Shown here: positions 26,764-34,118 of the stretch, in pieces | Layout of the letters: every line of letters begins with the position of its first letter | Numbering within the stretch: position 1 is the first letter of the stretch | Assembly (NCBI RefSeq): GCF_907165195.1 | Contig: NZ_OU015584.1 | Span: 1,736,001 to 1,800,000 of the forward strand | Length of the DNA: 64,000 nucleotides | Reading direction: 5' to 3' | DNA from: Parvicella tangerina | GTDB lineage: Bacteria; Bacteroidota; Bacteroidia; Flavobacteriales_D; Parvicellaceae | Made by a program: the position numbers and the translations under genes | The notes under the pieces: generated by a model | Database searches by the model: none | Seen by the model: the letters and a program-made list of their open reading frames with translations, nothing else | What the model was told of the DNA's origin: nothing

Positions 26764-27057
26764 CTACAACCCTGATATCTCTGTTGAACATTGCTCAGCA
26801 AGCTTAGTACATCCATCAACATCAGCGTTTGCCGTTGCGAAGTCTTCGTAGTTGTTTTCTACTTTCTCCAAATAGCAATCAATAAAATCTTGTTTTTGAT
26901 CACCGTAATGGTCACTCAACTCCTTATCGATCTCAGCAATTGCTTTATGCGCTTTTTCTTTGTCGGATTTACTCCAATCTCCTTTTTTGCTGGAAACTCC
27001 ACTACACGAAGTGAGCAATACCCCAGCTAGAATGGTAGAAAAAACCAATTGCTTCAT
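26764..27057 (-). CDS. Small lipoprotein, paralogue of its neighbour
   Basis: The protein starts MKQLVFSTILAGVLLTSCSG with a lipobox (LTSC), so it is probably lipidated. The mature part is a roughly 70-residue all-helical domain: GDWSKSDKEKAHKAIAEIDKE, then QDFIDCYLEKVENNYEDF and two further cysteines (DGCTKLAEQCSTEI). The adjacent upstream gene encodes nearly the same domain, so the pair is a tandem duplication. Three conserved cysteines suggest one disulfide or a binding site. I start it at 27057; a longer frame to 27099 lacks a signal sequence at its start. No function is known to me. Confidence 0.7.
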   Translation of the reverse strand: MKQLVFSTILAGVLLTSCSGVSSKKGDWSKSDKEKAHKAIAEIDKELSDHYGDQKQDFIDCYLEKVENNYEDFATANADVDGCTKLAEQCSTEISGL

Positions 27058-27071
27058 GAGCAAGAACTCAA

Positions 27072-27467
27072 TTACATTGACATTACTTCTGTAGCACAAG
27101 ATTCTGCAAGTGCACTACATCCGTCAAGGTCTTTGTCAGCTGCAGCAAAGCTACTGTAATTGTTCTCTACTTTTTCAAGGTAACAATCGATAAAGTCTTG
27201 CTTCTTGTCACCAAAAACGGCTAACTCAGCATCAATTGCTGCAACTGCAGCATCAGCTTTCTCTTTGTCTGCTGTAGACCAGTTTCCTTTAGAACTAACT
27301 GTCGATAACAATTCATCAGTCGACTCTGCGTTTCCAGCATCAGTGTGATCAGTGGCCTCGTTAGACTCAGTAGTCTCTTCGTTTTCTTCTTTTGAATCTT
27401 CTTCACCACCTCCACATGATGTTAGTAGAGCAGCAAAAATAAATGTTGAATAAAATAACTTTTTCAT
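27072..27467 (-). CDS. Small lipoprotein with acidic linker, paralogue of its neighbour
   Basis: The signal peptide ends in a lipobox (FAALLTSCGGG), followed by an acidic Glu/Ser/Thr linker (about 40 residues) and a helical domain (GNWSTADKEKADAAVAAID, QDFIDCYLEKVENNYSSF, DGCSALAESCATEV). QDFIDCYLEKVENNY is identical to the downstream gene, showing recent duplication. The three cysteines of the domain are conserved between the two. It has a consensus promoter upstream (27490-27518), and the two genes are 14 nt apart. Function unknown. Confidence 0.72.
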   Translation of the reverse strand: MKKLFYSTFIFAALLTSCGGGEEDSKEENEETTESNEATDHTDAGNAESTDELLSTVSSKGNWSTADKEKADAAVAAIDAELAVFGDKKQDFIDCYLEKVENNYSSFAAADKDLDGCSALAESCATEVMSM

Positions 27468-27489
27468 TTTAAATATTTGTTTGAGAGGT

Positions 27490-27518
27490 CAAAATTAGCG
27501 AAAATAAGTGGAATGCAA
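27490..27518 (-). promoter_or_regulatory. Bacteroidetes promoter of the paired lipoprotein genes
   Basis: On the minus strand TTG (27518-27516), an 18-nt spacer and TAATTTTG (27497-27490) match the TTG/TAnnTTTG consensus. The leader to the ATG at 27467 would be about 17-22 nt. Confidence 0.7.
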
Positions 27519-27549
27519 TGAATGCTTGTCCATGAATCTTATTATTTGG

Positions 27550-27966
27550 TCACATTGTATAATTGTCGAAAGGAGGCTCAGTTTTTTTGATGTCTTTCAA
27601 GGCTTTGTTTCTCTTACTTATTCTTCTCCCCCTAAAAAACAGATATAGATTCAAGAACAGCATAATTCCTAAGTAGATCGAAAAGCCGCCAATTTTTACG
27701 GATAGGATTTCGATAAGAACTTGAGCACTATCCACAAAATAAGCGGACTTGATCTTCAAGATCAAAAAGGCGAATCCAAGATTGATGAGGTAAAATCCAA
27801 TTTCAAAAAGTTTGTTTGTACTCGTTGCAATTTCCGTCTTTCCTGAGAAAATTTCCAACATAAATACTTTGGAATTCTTAAATAGTTGATGTGCAACATA
27901 ATAGGTTAAAAGAAGTGCTATTGGTAAATAAACACTGTAGCCGATAGTAATGTACGTTGTTTCCAT
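27550..27966 (-). CDS. Hypothetical four-helix membrane protein, paralogue of 27979-28335
   Basis: This 138-residue protein has four predicted membrane helices, among them SVYLPIALLLTYYVAHQLF, FYLINLGFAFLILKI and FSIYLGIMLFLNLYLFF, and a basic C-terminal tail. Its layout and many positions (YxVY, HQLFKN, the second-helix LINLGF) match the gene just upstream, so the two are diverged paralogues. It is the last gene of the operon headed by the SDR39U1-like gene, which has a GbsR-type operator in front. Function not known. Confidence 0.68.
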   Translation of the reverse strand: METTYITIGYSVYLPIALLLTYYVAHQLFKNSKVFMLEIFSGKTEIATSTNKLFEIGFYLINLGFAFLILKIKSAYFVDSAQVLIEILSVKIGGFSIYLGIMLFLNLYLFFRGRRISKRNKALKDIKKTEPPFDNYTM

Positions 27967-27978
27967 GATGATTATTTT

Positions 27979-28335
27979 TTAGTGATTAATTTGGTTAATG
28001 TTCTTTCTAGATAATAAATAGATCCATGTTAAGTTGAGATAGTGCATAATGCCTAATCCAAGAATAATATATCCTGTATGTTCGCTCAAAGAATAGATTA
28101 ACTCAGGAAGACTGGAAATACTTTCCCAGAAGTAAATGATCAAAATACTGTAGCCAATATTTAAGCAGTAATAGAGAACGAGTAGAAGGTTGTTTAAAGC
28201 GTGAGCAATACCGGTATCCGATTGCAGCATCAAAATAAAGTGGATCCCATTTTTATGAAACTGATATCCAACTACTACAGTAATGTATATGATAAGGACG
28301 GTATAAACCATATATGCAATAGTGTTATAGCTCAT
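27979..28335 (-). CDS. Hypothetical four-helix membrane protein
   Basis: This 118-residue protein has four predicted membrane helices (AYMVYTVLIIYITVVVGYQF, LLVLYYCLNIGYSILIIYF, GYIILGLGIMHYLNLTWIYL and a weaker one between). It is a diverged paralogue of the downstream gene. The start overlaps the end of the SRPBCC gene by 11 nt, so it is co-translated with it. The two may act as a heteromeric membrane pair; this is inference from similarity and adjacency only. Confidence 0.68.
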   Translation of the reverse strand: MSYNTIAYMVYTVLIIYITVVVGYQFHKNGIHFILMLQSDTGIAHALNNLLLVLYYCLNIGYSILIIYFWESISSLPELIYSLSEHTGYIILGLGIMHYLNLTWIYLLSRKNINQINH

Positions 28336-28783
28336 TGTTTTCTGCTTTTCGTTTGATTACTTTGTTTCTTTGGGTTATGAGATGGGTCAGGTGAGTATTT
28401 AATAGCACGGCATCAAATAGTTTTCCCAAAAAGCCGAATGGCGCTTCATAATTGATCAGGTCCATCATTTCACACTGTTCATTTTTGAAGGTGAAGTAGT
28501 GATCATGACGGTAGTATTTAAAGTATCCTTCGGTCATTTCATCCACAAAATAATAAGGTGGATTCATCTCAGTTATTAATGAGGTATGAGTGAGGTAGCA
28601 ACCGAAATGTTTTCCCTCCCATTGAACAGTTTCGCCTTTTTCGATAAGACCAGAAGTTCTTCCTCCAACCGCAAGTTCTTTAGATTTTGTCATTGAAATT
28701 TGGTGTAGATCAATATCTCTAGACAGATCAAAAACACGCTGGAGAGAAGCGTTTATAGTTGTTATAATTTCAATTTTAGGCAT
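28325..28783 (-). CDS. SRPBCC-fold protein
   Basis: This 152-residue protein starts PKIEIITTINASLQRVFDLSRDIDLH, the opening strand and helix of the SRPBCC/START-like fold, and continues with a beta-sheet and a final helix beginning GFLGKLFDAVLLNTHLTHLI, the ending seen in cell-division-inhibitor-like SRPBCC proteins. Such proteins bind hydrophobic ligands. I start it at the ATG at 28783, inside the last codons of the upstream epimerase gene; the longer frame to 28837 has no such homology. This gene commonly sits next to SDR39U1-like genes. Confidence 0.8.
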   Translation of the reverse strand: MPKIEIITTINASLQRVFDLSRDIDLHQISMTKSKELAVGGRTSGLIEKGETVQWEGKHFGCYLTHTSLITEMNPPYYFVDEMTEGYFKYYRHDHYFTFKNEQCEMMDLINYEAPFGFLGKLFDAVLLNTHLTHLITQRNKVIKRKAENNEL

Positions 28784-29651
28784 ACGACAAAGTGTTAAAT
28801 TTAAACCCCGCTCGAACCAACTTCTCTGGATAGACATATCTGCTTTTCAGAATTAATTCGGGTTCTGTTCTAATAATGATGGCTCCTAGTCTGATCATCC
28901 ATTCGGGTTGATTGATGTAGCAACGAATTCCCATTTCCTTTCGGAGAGAGCCCATGAATGTTTCGTTGTCGATGTCAGCAGTAGAAGTACAGTTTACAGG
29001 GCCTGAAATTGTTTCATTTTCTATAATAAAATCCACTACTCGAAGAAGTTCTTCAATACGAATATGAGCGAACTTTTGCTTTCCGTTTCCAGCTCTTCCT
29101 CCTAAACCGAATCTGGCCAGCTTTTTAAGGACTGGATATACACCGCCACTATCACCAAGCACTAATGAGGTGCGCATTGCCACTTTTCTAGTAAATGGAG
29201 TAGGGGACTTAAAGAATTCAGCTTCCCAAGCTTTGGCTACCCCCATGGAAAAGTCATTTCCAATAATTCCATTTTCCTCCGTATTCTGGTGGGTGTGTGA
29301 ATCAGCGTATATGGTGGCGGTACTTGAGTTGAGCCAAATTGAAGGAGGATTTGAACAGAATTTCACGACTTTTTGGAGGGCAGCTGTGCTATTGATCCGA
29401 GAATTCATTATCGCTTTTTTGTTAGCTGCAGTGTATCTGCAATCGACACTTCTTCCACTCATGTTGATAAGGATATCACTCCCCTCAATCACATCCGCCC
29501 ATTTTCCAATATCTCGGCCATTCCAATAAATTTCATTATCTTTTTTAGGGTTTCTCGTTAGAATAACTACATGATCTCCTTTTGATTGAAAATGTTGTTC
29601 TAATTCTTTTCCGATGAAACCCGTTCCGCCTGCTATTATAATTTTCCTCAT
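28776..29651 (-). CDS. TIGR01777/SDR39U1-family epimerase-like protein
   Basis: This 291-residue atypical SDR has the N-terminal dinucleotide loop IIIAGGTGFIGKELEQHF, the second motif SDILINMSGRSVDCRY that identifies the TIGR01777 (YfcH/SDR39U1) family, and the C-terminal GPVNCTSTADIDNETF. These proteins bind NADPH; their reaction is not settled and some are associated with cell division or lipid metabolism. It heads an operon with SRPBCC and two membrane-protein genes. An operator-like palindrome (29668-29691) lies 17 nt upstream of its start. Confidence 0.88.
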   Translation of the reverse strand: MRKIIIAGGTGFIGKELEQHFQSKGDHVVILTRNPKKDNEIYWNGRDIGKWADVIEGSDILINMSGRSVDCRYTAANKKAIMNSRINSTAALQKVVKFCSNPPSIWLNSSTATIYADSHTHQNTEENGIIGNDFSMGVAKAWEAEFFKSPTPFTRKVAMRTSLVLGDSGGVYPVLKKLARFGLGGRAGNGKQKFAHIRIEELLRVVDFIIENETISGPVNCTSTADIDNETFMGSLRKEMGIRCYINQPEWMIRLGAIIIRTEPELILKSRYVYPEKLVRAGFKFNTLSYA

Positions 29652-29667
29652 TTTATTTATAGTTTTA

Positions 29668-29691
29668 AACTTTCAGAAAATATTGAAAGTT
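29668..29691. promoter_or_regulatory. Probable GbsR operator, copy 1
   Basis: AACTTTCA, an 8-nt spacer and TGAAAGTT form a perfect 8-bp inverted repeat. The same arms with the same spacer length occur at 30246-30268. The site overlaps a possible -7 box (TAACTTTC, with TTG 20 nt upstream) of the SDR39U1 operon, a position expected for repression. Confidence 0.65.
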
Positions 29692-29706
29692 ACAGTCAAA
29701 AAAATA

Positions 29707-30219
29707 TTACTTCAAAAAAATCTTCATTAACGATTTCCAAAACCAATTTTCACTTGCAGACTCCATCCTTGAGAGCATTTTGTCAGCTTGTTGAGCAAAA
29801 CGATCAATCTCCTCAACGGTATGTTGAAAGGAGGTGATTTCTTCCGTTTTACCCTCGTCTATTTTGGTTCCGTTCAATTCAGCTAGTAACCTCAACATGG
29901 GAACGAGTTCTTTCTCGTGACGATATTTTACCACACGTTTGGCAACTACCCAAATGTCTTTCTCTGCTCTAAAGAATTCTCTTCGTTCACCAAGTTGATT
30001 TTCTTTATACACCAATCCCCAATCCATTAAACTACGAATGTTCATGTTCGCATTTCCCCTTGAGATCATAAGTTGATCCATAATATCGTCTGCGCTCAAT
30101 AAATCATCAGAAACCAACAATAATCCATGGATCTGTGCCATCGTTTTGTTGATGCCCCACTGAGAACCAAAATTGCCCCATGAGGTGATGAACTTTAATT
30201 TCGCATCTGATAATTTCAT
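29707..30219 (-). CDS. GbsR/MarR-family transcriptional regulator
   Basis: This 170-residue winged-helix repressor is GbsR/MarR-like. The DNA-binding region runs from GINKTMAQIHGLLLVSDDLL through SADDIMDQLMISRGNANMNIRSL (recognition helix) to the wing LGERREFF. A C-terminal helical segment (SFQHTVEEIDRFAQQADKML) probably dimerises. It lies directly upstream of the operon it probably controls (28776-29651 and following genes), and identical palindromes stand in front of both, implying autoregulation. The message may be leaderless: TACGTTTG ends 4 nt before its ATG. The ligand is unknown. Confidence 0.85.
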   Translation of the reverse strand: MKLSDAKLKFITSWGNFGSQWGINKTMAQIHGLLLVSDDLLSADDIMDQLMISRGNANMNIRSLMDWGLVYKENQLGERREFFRAEKDIWVVAKRVVKYRHEKELVPMLRLLAELNGTKIDEGKTEEITSFQHTVEEIDRFAQQADKMLSRMESASENWFWKSLMKIFLK

Positions 30220-30223
30220 ATCA

Positions 30224-30255
30224 CAAACGTACGATAAAGTTTTTAAACTTTCAAA
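30224..30255 (-). promoter_or_regulatory. Promoter of the gbsR-like gene, -33 overlapped by operator
   Basis: On the minus strand TTTG (30255-30252), 20 nt and TACGTTTG (30231-30224) match the promoter consensus; the ATG follows after four bases. The -33 element lies inside the palindrome at 30246-30268, consistent with autorepression. Confidence 0.6.
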
Positions 30256-30268
30256 AAAAAATGAAAGT
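30246..30268. promoter_or_regulatory. Probable GbsR operator, copy 2
   Basis: AACTTTCA, eight A and TGAAAGT repeat the arms and the exact 8-nt spacing of the palindrome at 29668-29691. The site lies between the divergent gbsR-like gene and the gene at 30298, covering the -33 of the first and lying at the -33 distance from the TAATTTTA box (30286-30293) of the second. Confidence 0.65.
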
Positions 30269-30297
30269 AAATTTCTGATATTTGATAATTTTAGGTC

Positions 30298-31080
30298 ATG
30301 GAGTATGTAAATCGGAAAGAGTTTTCATGGAGAAAGGAAGAGGGAGATACTGGATATCATGTTACGCTGGAAATTGATAGAGTAAGGCTGGATTCCTTTT
30401 CGCTGCCTGTTACAAAACACTCTGGGGGTATGTCAGAATATTTTTCCTTTGAGGATTTCACTCCAGGTTCAGAGGCTTTTAATAAAGTCCGTCAACATTT
30501 TGGAGAAGAGGTGGCCAATATGATCACTGAAGGGATCAAGAATAAGAGTGAAATTCCTAAAATTAAAGAATTTAATCAGAACTCTTCAGTTATTGATACA
30601 TGGTTGTCTAGCTTTAAACAGGTTGACAATTTGGAAAAAATATGGAAAGGATTGCCTCACTACGATTTTTGCTACCCAGCATACCCTGAATTTCAAGAAT
30701 TACCCGTTAAACGAGGTCTAGTCGATGAAAAAGAACATACAGCAACATTTTTTGATAAGGCCTCTGGCATAGCTCTTTTTGAAGGACATAAGAATTCTCA
30801 GGTTCAGGTTATATCACATGGAAACAAATGGAAGGCTTTTTTATTCGGACAGGCTAATTTGGTTACCTTACATGAGGTTTTGGGAGAGTATATTGTTCTT
30901 AGGCCACTTTCGAAAATTGAAAGTATATTCACTTCAAAGTACGGTAGAATTTATGGGATAAAAAAAGCAGGTGAACTTATTTTGCTCTCTTTCTCTAAGA
31001 AATATAATGCAGAGCGTCTTGGATATTATATAATTGCTCTTGAACCAAGTTCTGGGAGGATTGTATACCAAGAAGCTTAG
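30298..31080 (+). CDS. Hypothetical protein, 260 aa
   Basis: This 260-residue soluble protein has no signal peptide or membrane helix. The C-terminal half is rich in beta-strands and may form a small repeat fold (ISHGNKWKAFLFGQANLVTL, VLRPLSKIESIFTSKYGRIY, LLSFSKKYNAERLGYYIIAL). I recognise no family. It is divergent from the gbsR-like gene, and the shared operator lies at its -33 distance, so it may belong to the same regulon. It ends 3 nt from the convergent TonB-receptor gene with no visible terminator. Confidence 0.65.
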   Translation: MEYVNRKEFSWRKEEGDTGYHVTLEIDRVRLDSFSLPVTKHSGGMSEYFSFEDFTPGSEAFNKVRQHFGEEVANMITEGIKNKSEIPKIKEFNQNSSVIDTWLSSFKQVDNLEKIWKGLPHYDFCYPAYPEFQELPVKRGLVDEKEHTATFFDKASGIALFEGHKNSQVQVISHGNKWKAFLFGQANLVTLHEVLGEYIVLRPLSKIESIFTSKYGRIYGIKKAGELILLSFSKKYNAERLGYYIIALEPSSGRIVYQEA

Positions 31081-31083
31081 CAT

Positions 31084-33372
31084 CTACTTAAAACTATACC
31101 TCATTCCTATAAACCCTCTAATTCCCTGATTGGAAGCATAGACATAAGCTGGATCAAAGGTCAATGCATTTGGATTATTTTCAGTGGGTATGGCGTTTCC
31201 ATCATTGTCAAATATAACTCCTCGATCAAAAGGGTCGAACGCTCTAGCAATACTATTACTAGGAGGGGTATAGTTCAAAAGGTTCTTAATTCCTCCATAA
31301 ACCTCAAATTGATCTTGCTTTCCTAAGGACTTTGTAAGTTGGATGTTTTGAATACTAAACCAGGGTGAATGCTCCGATCGGTTGTCCAATTCGCCCAATA
31401 GCGGTAAGCGCATCGGACTGTAAACTTTTCCTGTATAATCGATTGATAGACCAATTTGCTTTAATTCATAACCAAGGGTGAAATTACCTGTAAAATTTTC
31501 AGTGAGTAGCTGACGTTCGATGATGTTATTTTCTTTGATTAGTACATCCATCAATGTGGAACCAATCAAAAATCTAAAACCATTTTTAAGATATAAATCA
31601 ACGTTTAAAGAAACACCCTGTGACTTAGCAGAACCATTTAAGTTTCCATAATAAATTGTATTGGCATTAGTCTCATAATCAGGTACGATTTTGTTGGTAA
31701 AATAGGTAAACCATCCAGAGAAGTCGATATTTAATAAACCAGCATCCAAATATGCTTTGTGTACATAGTTGAGGTTAGCGTTATAAGAAGTCTCTGGTTT
31801 TAACGCCTCTTCGAAAATCACTGTCCTTGCACCAGTCAAAGCAGCATGATCTTCTGTAAATACGTTTACTACACGATAACCTGTTCCACCTCCAATTCTT
31901 AGCGTATTCCTAAGATCTTTGGAGGACCATTTGTAATTTACCCGTGGCGTGAAAATATTGCCATGTATAGAGTTATAATCGTATCGCATCCCCAACAAAA
32001 GCTTTGATTGCGTTCCAATAGAGATGTTGTCTTGAACAAAAACTCCAGGTAAATGGGTAATATTCGGCTGGTTGATAGAAGTACTACTGTCAGTGTTTAC
32101 AAAGGATGTTGCCGGGGTATTATCATCATAGTATGTGTATCGATAGACTAAGGCAGAGGTAATATCGTGTTTTTTGGTCACTTTATTCCAATAGAGTTGT
32201 CCAAAACCTACATACTGATCAGCGATATACCAGGTATCACCATAAGTAGAGTTTTGTTGATGTCCGTTTCCGCTAAATTGAAAGAACACCTTTTCTTTTG
32301 TCGGCAGTTGATAGGTTCCAAAGGTTTCCCATCTGCTGGTGTAGATACTCTCTCCATAAACCGAATCACCACCTCTAAAAACTGGAGTCCAATTCATTTG
32401 ACCTCCCCAACGGTCCTCATAATTATAGCGAAAGGCAATATTAAGAACCCTCGATTGTTTGCGATTAAAACTCCATTTATTGAAAACAGAAATGCGATCT
32501 TGTAAGGTGAGATCCGTAAAGCCATCGTTATTATGGTCAATTGGATTTTGATAATTGAAGTAATTCACACCAATTATACTGTTAAACTTCTCTTTTTTGC
32601 CAAATCGGAATCCAAGATCTGTATTGACCTCTCCCCAGGAGGAGCTAAACACGTCAGCAGAAAAAATGGGAGCGTTAACTGGAGTTTTGGTGATTACATT
32701 GATCAAACCTCCTATAGCTTCAGACCCATAAAGGGTAGATGCTGGTCCCTTTACTACTTCAACTCGCTCTATTAACGATTGCGGAATTCCAGTTAATCCA
32801 TATACAGTAGATAAGCCACTTACTAAAGGCATCCCATCAATAAGTACCATAGTATAACTTCCTTCCAATCCATTGATGTGAATGTCGCCCGTATTACAAA
32901 CATTACAGTTGTTTTGTGGTCGGACACCATTTACGTTTTCCATAGACTCAAATAAAGATGGAGTAGGATTCGCTTTAAAGAATTCGGTATTATACACTTC
33001 TACAGGAACTGCGCTTTCGGTTTTGCTGATAGGTTTCATTGTTCCACTTACCACAAACTCATCCAAACTTTGAGTGTCTTCTTCAAGCACGACATCCACC
33101 TTCAGAGAATTCCCATTTGAGAGATAAAAAGATTCTTCGAAGGGTATATAGCCTACAAAACTAACTATTAACTTATGCTCACCAGTTGGTAGATTTTCAA
33201 TTTTATATTTTCCAAGCTCATCTGTAGTTGTTCCTATGCCATCTACTTTCTCATAAATATTCACAAACTCCAATGGTTTTCCGTTCTTGTCGGTAACAGT
33301 ACCATAGATTGTCTGTCCTAATGAAGATAACGGAAGTATAACAGTTATTAGGATGTAAAGCACTTTTAGCAT
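31084..33372 (-). CDS. TonB-dependent receptor, probably metal- or siderophore-related
   Basis: A signal peptide (MLKVLYILITVILPLSSLGQ) is followed by a carboxypeptidase-like/CNA-B domain (about 20-105), the plug (about 120-230; VEVVKGPASTLYGSEAIGG) and a 22-strand beta-barrel ending in GMRYSFK. The plug carries NNCNVCNTGDIHINGLEG with a CxxC at residues 156 and 159, unusual for a siderophore receptor and suggestive of a metal site or disulfide. I start it at 33372; an upstream ATG at 33426 lies before the promoter's -7 box. A DtxR-type regulator is divergently encoded, and an inverted repeat sits between the promoter elements, so expression is probably repressed by metal. The cargo is inferred. 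Confidence 0.88.
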   Translation of the reverse strand: MLKVLYILITVILPLSSLGQTIYGTVTDKNGKPLEFVNIYEKVDGIGTTTDELGKYKIENLPTGEHKLIVSFVGYIPFEESFYLSNGNSLKVDVVLEEDTQSLDEFVVSGTMKPISKTESAVPVEVYNTEFFKANPTPSLFESMENVNGVRPQNNCNVCNTGDIHINGLEGSYTMVLIDGMPLVSGLSTVYGLTGIPQSLIERVEVVKGPASTLYGSEAIGGLINVITKTPVNAPIFSADVFSSSWGEVNTDLGFRFGKKEKFNSIIGVNYFNYQNPIDHNNDGFTDLTLQDRISVFNKWSFNRKQSRVLNIAFRYNYEDRWGGQMNWTPVFRGGDSVYGESIYTSRWETFGTYQLPTKEKVFFQFSGNGHQQNSTYGDTWYIADQYVGFGQLYWNKVTKKHDITSALVYRYTYYDDNTPATSFVNTDSSTSINQPNITHLPGVFVQDNISIGTQSKLLLGMRYDYNSIHGNIFTPRVNYKWSSKDLRNTLRIGGGTGYRVVNVFTEDHAALTGARTVIFEEALKPETSYNANLNYVHKAYLDAGLLNIDFSGWFTYFTNKIVPDYETNANTIYYGNLNGSAKSQGVSLNVDLYLKNGFRFLIGSTLMDVLIKENNIIERQLLTENFTGNFTLGYELKQIGLSIDYTGKVYSPMRLPLLGELDNRSEHSPWFSIQNIQLTKSLGKQDQFEVYGGIKNLLNYTPPSNSIARAFDPFDRGVIFDNDGNAIPTENNPNALTFDPAYVYASNQGIRGFIGMRYSFK

Positions 33373-33396
33373 TGGTGAATTTTTTAGTTTATCGAA

Positions 33397-33427
33397 CAAA
33401 AATATAAAGTTAGAAGTGTCTAACAAA
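33397..33427 (-). promoter_or_regulatory. Receptor promoter with embedded DtxR/MntR-type operator
   Basis: On the minus strand TTTG (33427-33424), exactly 19 nt and TATTTTTG (33404-33397) form a full consensus promoter. The inverted repeat GTTAGA-AGTG-TCTAAC (33409-33424) fills the spacer and touches the -33 box, so a bound repressor would block RNA polymerase. Confidence 0.75.
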
Positions 33428-33449
33428 TAGTTTTTGACTTTTTTTTAAT

Positions 33450-33457
33450 TAAGTTTG
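33450..33457 (+). promoter_or_regulatory. -7 promoter box TAAGTTTG of the dtxR-like gene
   Basis: TAAGTTTG matches TAnnTTTG and ends 4 nt before the GTG start at 33462, predicting a leaderless GTG-initiated message. No TTG stands at the usual -33 distance. Confidence 0.5.
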
Positions 33458-33461
33458 TTAC

Positions 33462-34118
33462 GTGAATTCAATTACCGAAGAAAATTATTTAAAAGCAATG
33501 TACACCATCAGTGAGCAAACTGGTGACGTTGCTGCCGTGGAGTTGAGTAAGCATCTCAACATTAAAATGCCTACGGTGAATAGCATGATGAGAAAGTTGG
33601 CTGAAAGAGGATTAGTGAAGTATGAGAGTTATAAGCCCTATCAGTTAACTGAAGAAGGTAAGAAACAAGCTGCCCTAATCATTCGAAAACATCGGTTAAC
33701 AGAGATGTTTTTGGTAGAGAAAATGAATTTTGGATGGGAAGAGGTACATGAAATTGCAGAACAAGTTGAGCATGTGAAATCTCCTGCTTTTTTTGAGAAA
33801 ATGGATCAGATTCTTGGCTTTCCAAAATTAGATCCTCATGGATCTCCGATACCAGATAAAGAAGGAAATATAGAATGGGTCAGCTACCGCTCGTTGTCAG
33901 ATTGCGAGGTTGGAGAGCAAGTACATGTGGTAGCAGTAACCAATTCGTCTAAAGAGTTTTTGAACTTTCTGAATGGTAAGGATGTTCAGTTGAATATTCA
34001 AGTTGAGCTCATCGAAAAAGAGCCATTTGACGGGTCGGTCAAAGTGAGGTATAAGAATCGTGAAGAGTCTTTTAGTAAACAGGTGGGAGATAATCTTCTG
34101 GTTAAAAAGATCAGTTAG
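33462..34118 (+). CDS. DtxR/MntR-family metal-dependent regulator
   Basis: This 218-residue regulator has an N-terminal winged helix (about 1-64; EENYLKAMYTIS, then VAAVELSKHLNIKMPTVNSMMRKL), a dimerisation/metal domain (about 70-140) and a C-terminal FeoA/SH3-like domain (from about 150). The metal-site positions His77, Glu100, Glu103 and His104 align with the manganese sensor MntR: a Glu replaces the Cys of the iron sensor DtxR. Asn8 and Lys11 replace two acidic MntR ligands, so metal preference is uncertain. GTG start. The next gene starts at the base after its stop. The probable operator is in the intergenic region shared with the TonB receptor. Confidence 0.9.
   Translation: MNSITEENYLKAMYTISEQTGDVAAVELSKHLNIKMPTVNSMMRKLAERGLVKYESYKPYQLTEEGKKQAALIIRKHRLTEMFLVEKMNFGWEEVHEIAEQVEHVKSPAFFEKMDQILGFPKLDPHGSPIPDKEGNIEWVSYRSLSDCEVGEQVHVVAVTNSSKEFLNFLNGKDVQLNIQVELIEKEPFDGSVKVRYKNREESFSKQVGDNLLVKKIS

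Noticed and set aside
33373-33426. Longer TonB-receptor start at 33426
   Set aside because: This region contains the promoter and operator; the signal peptide begins at 33372.
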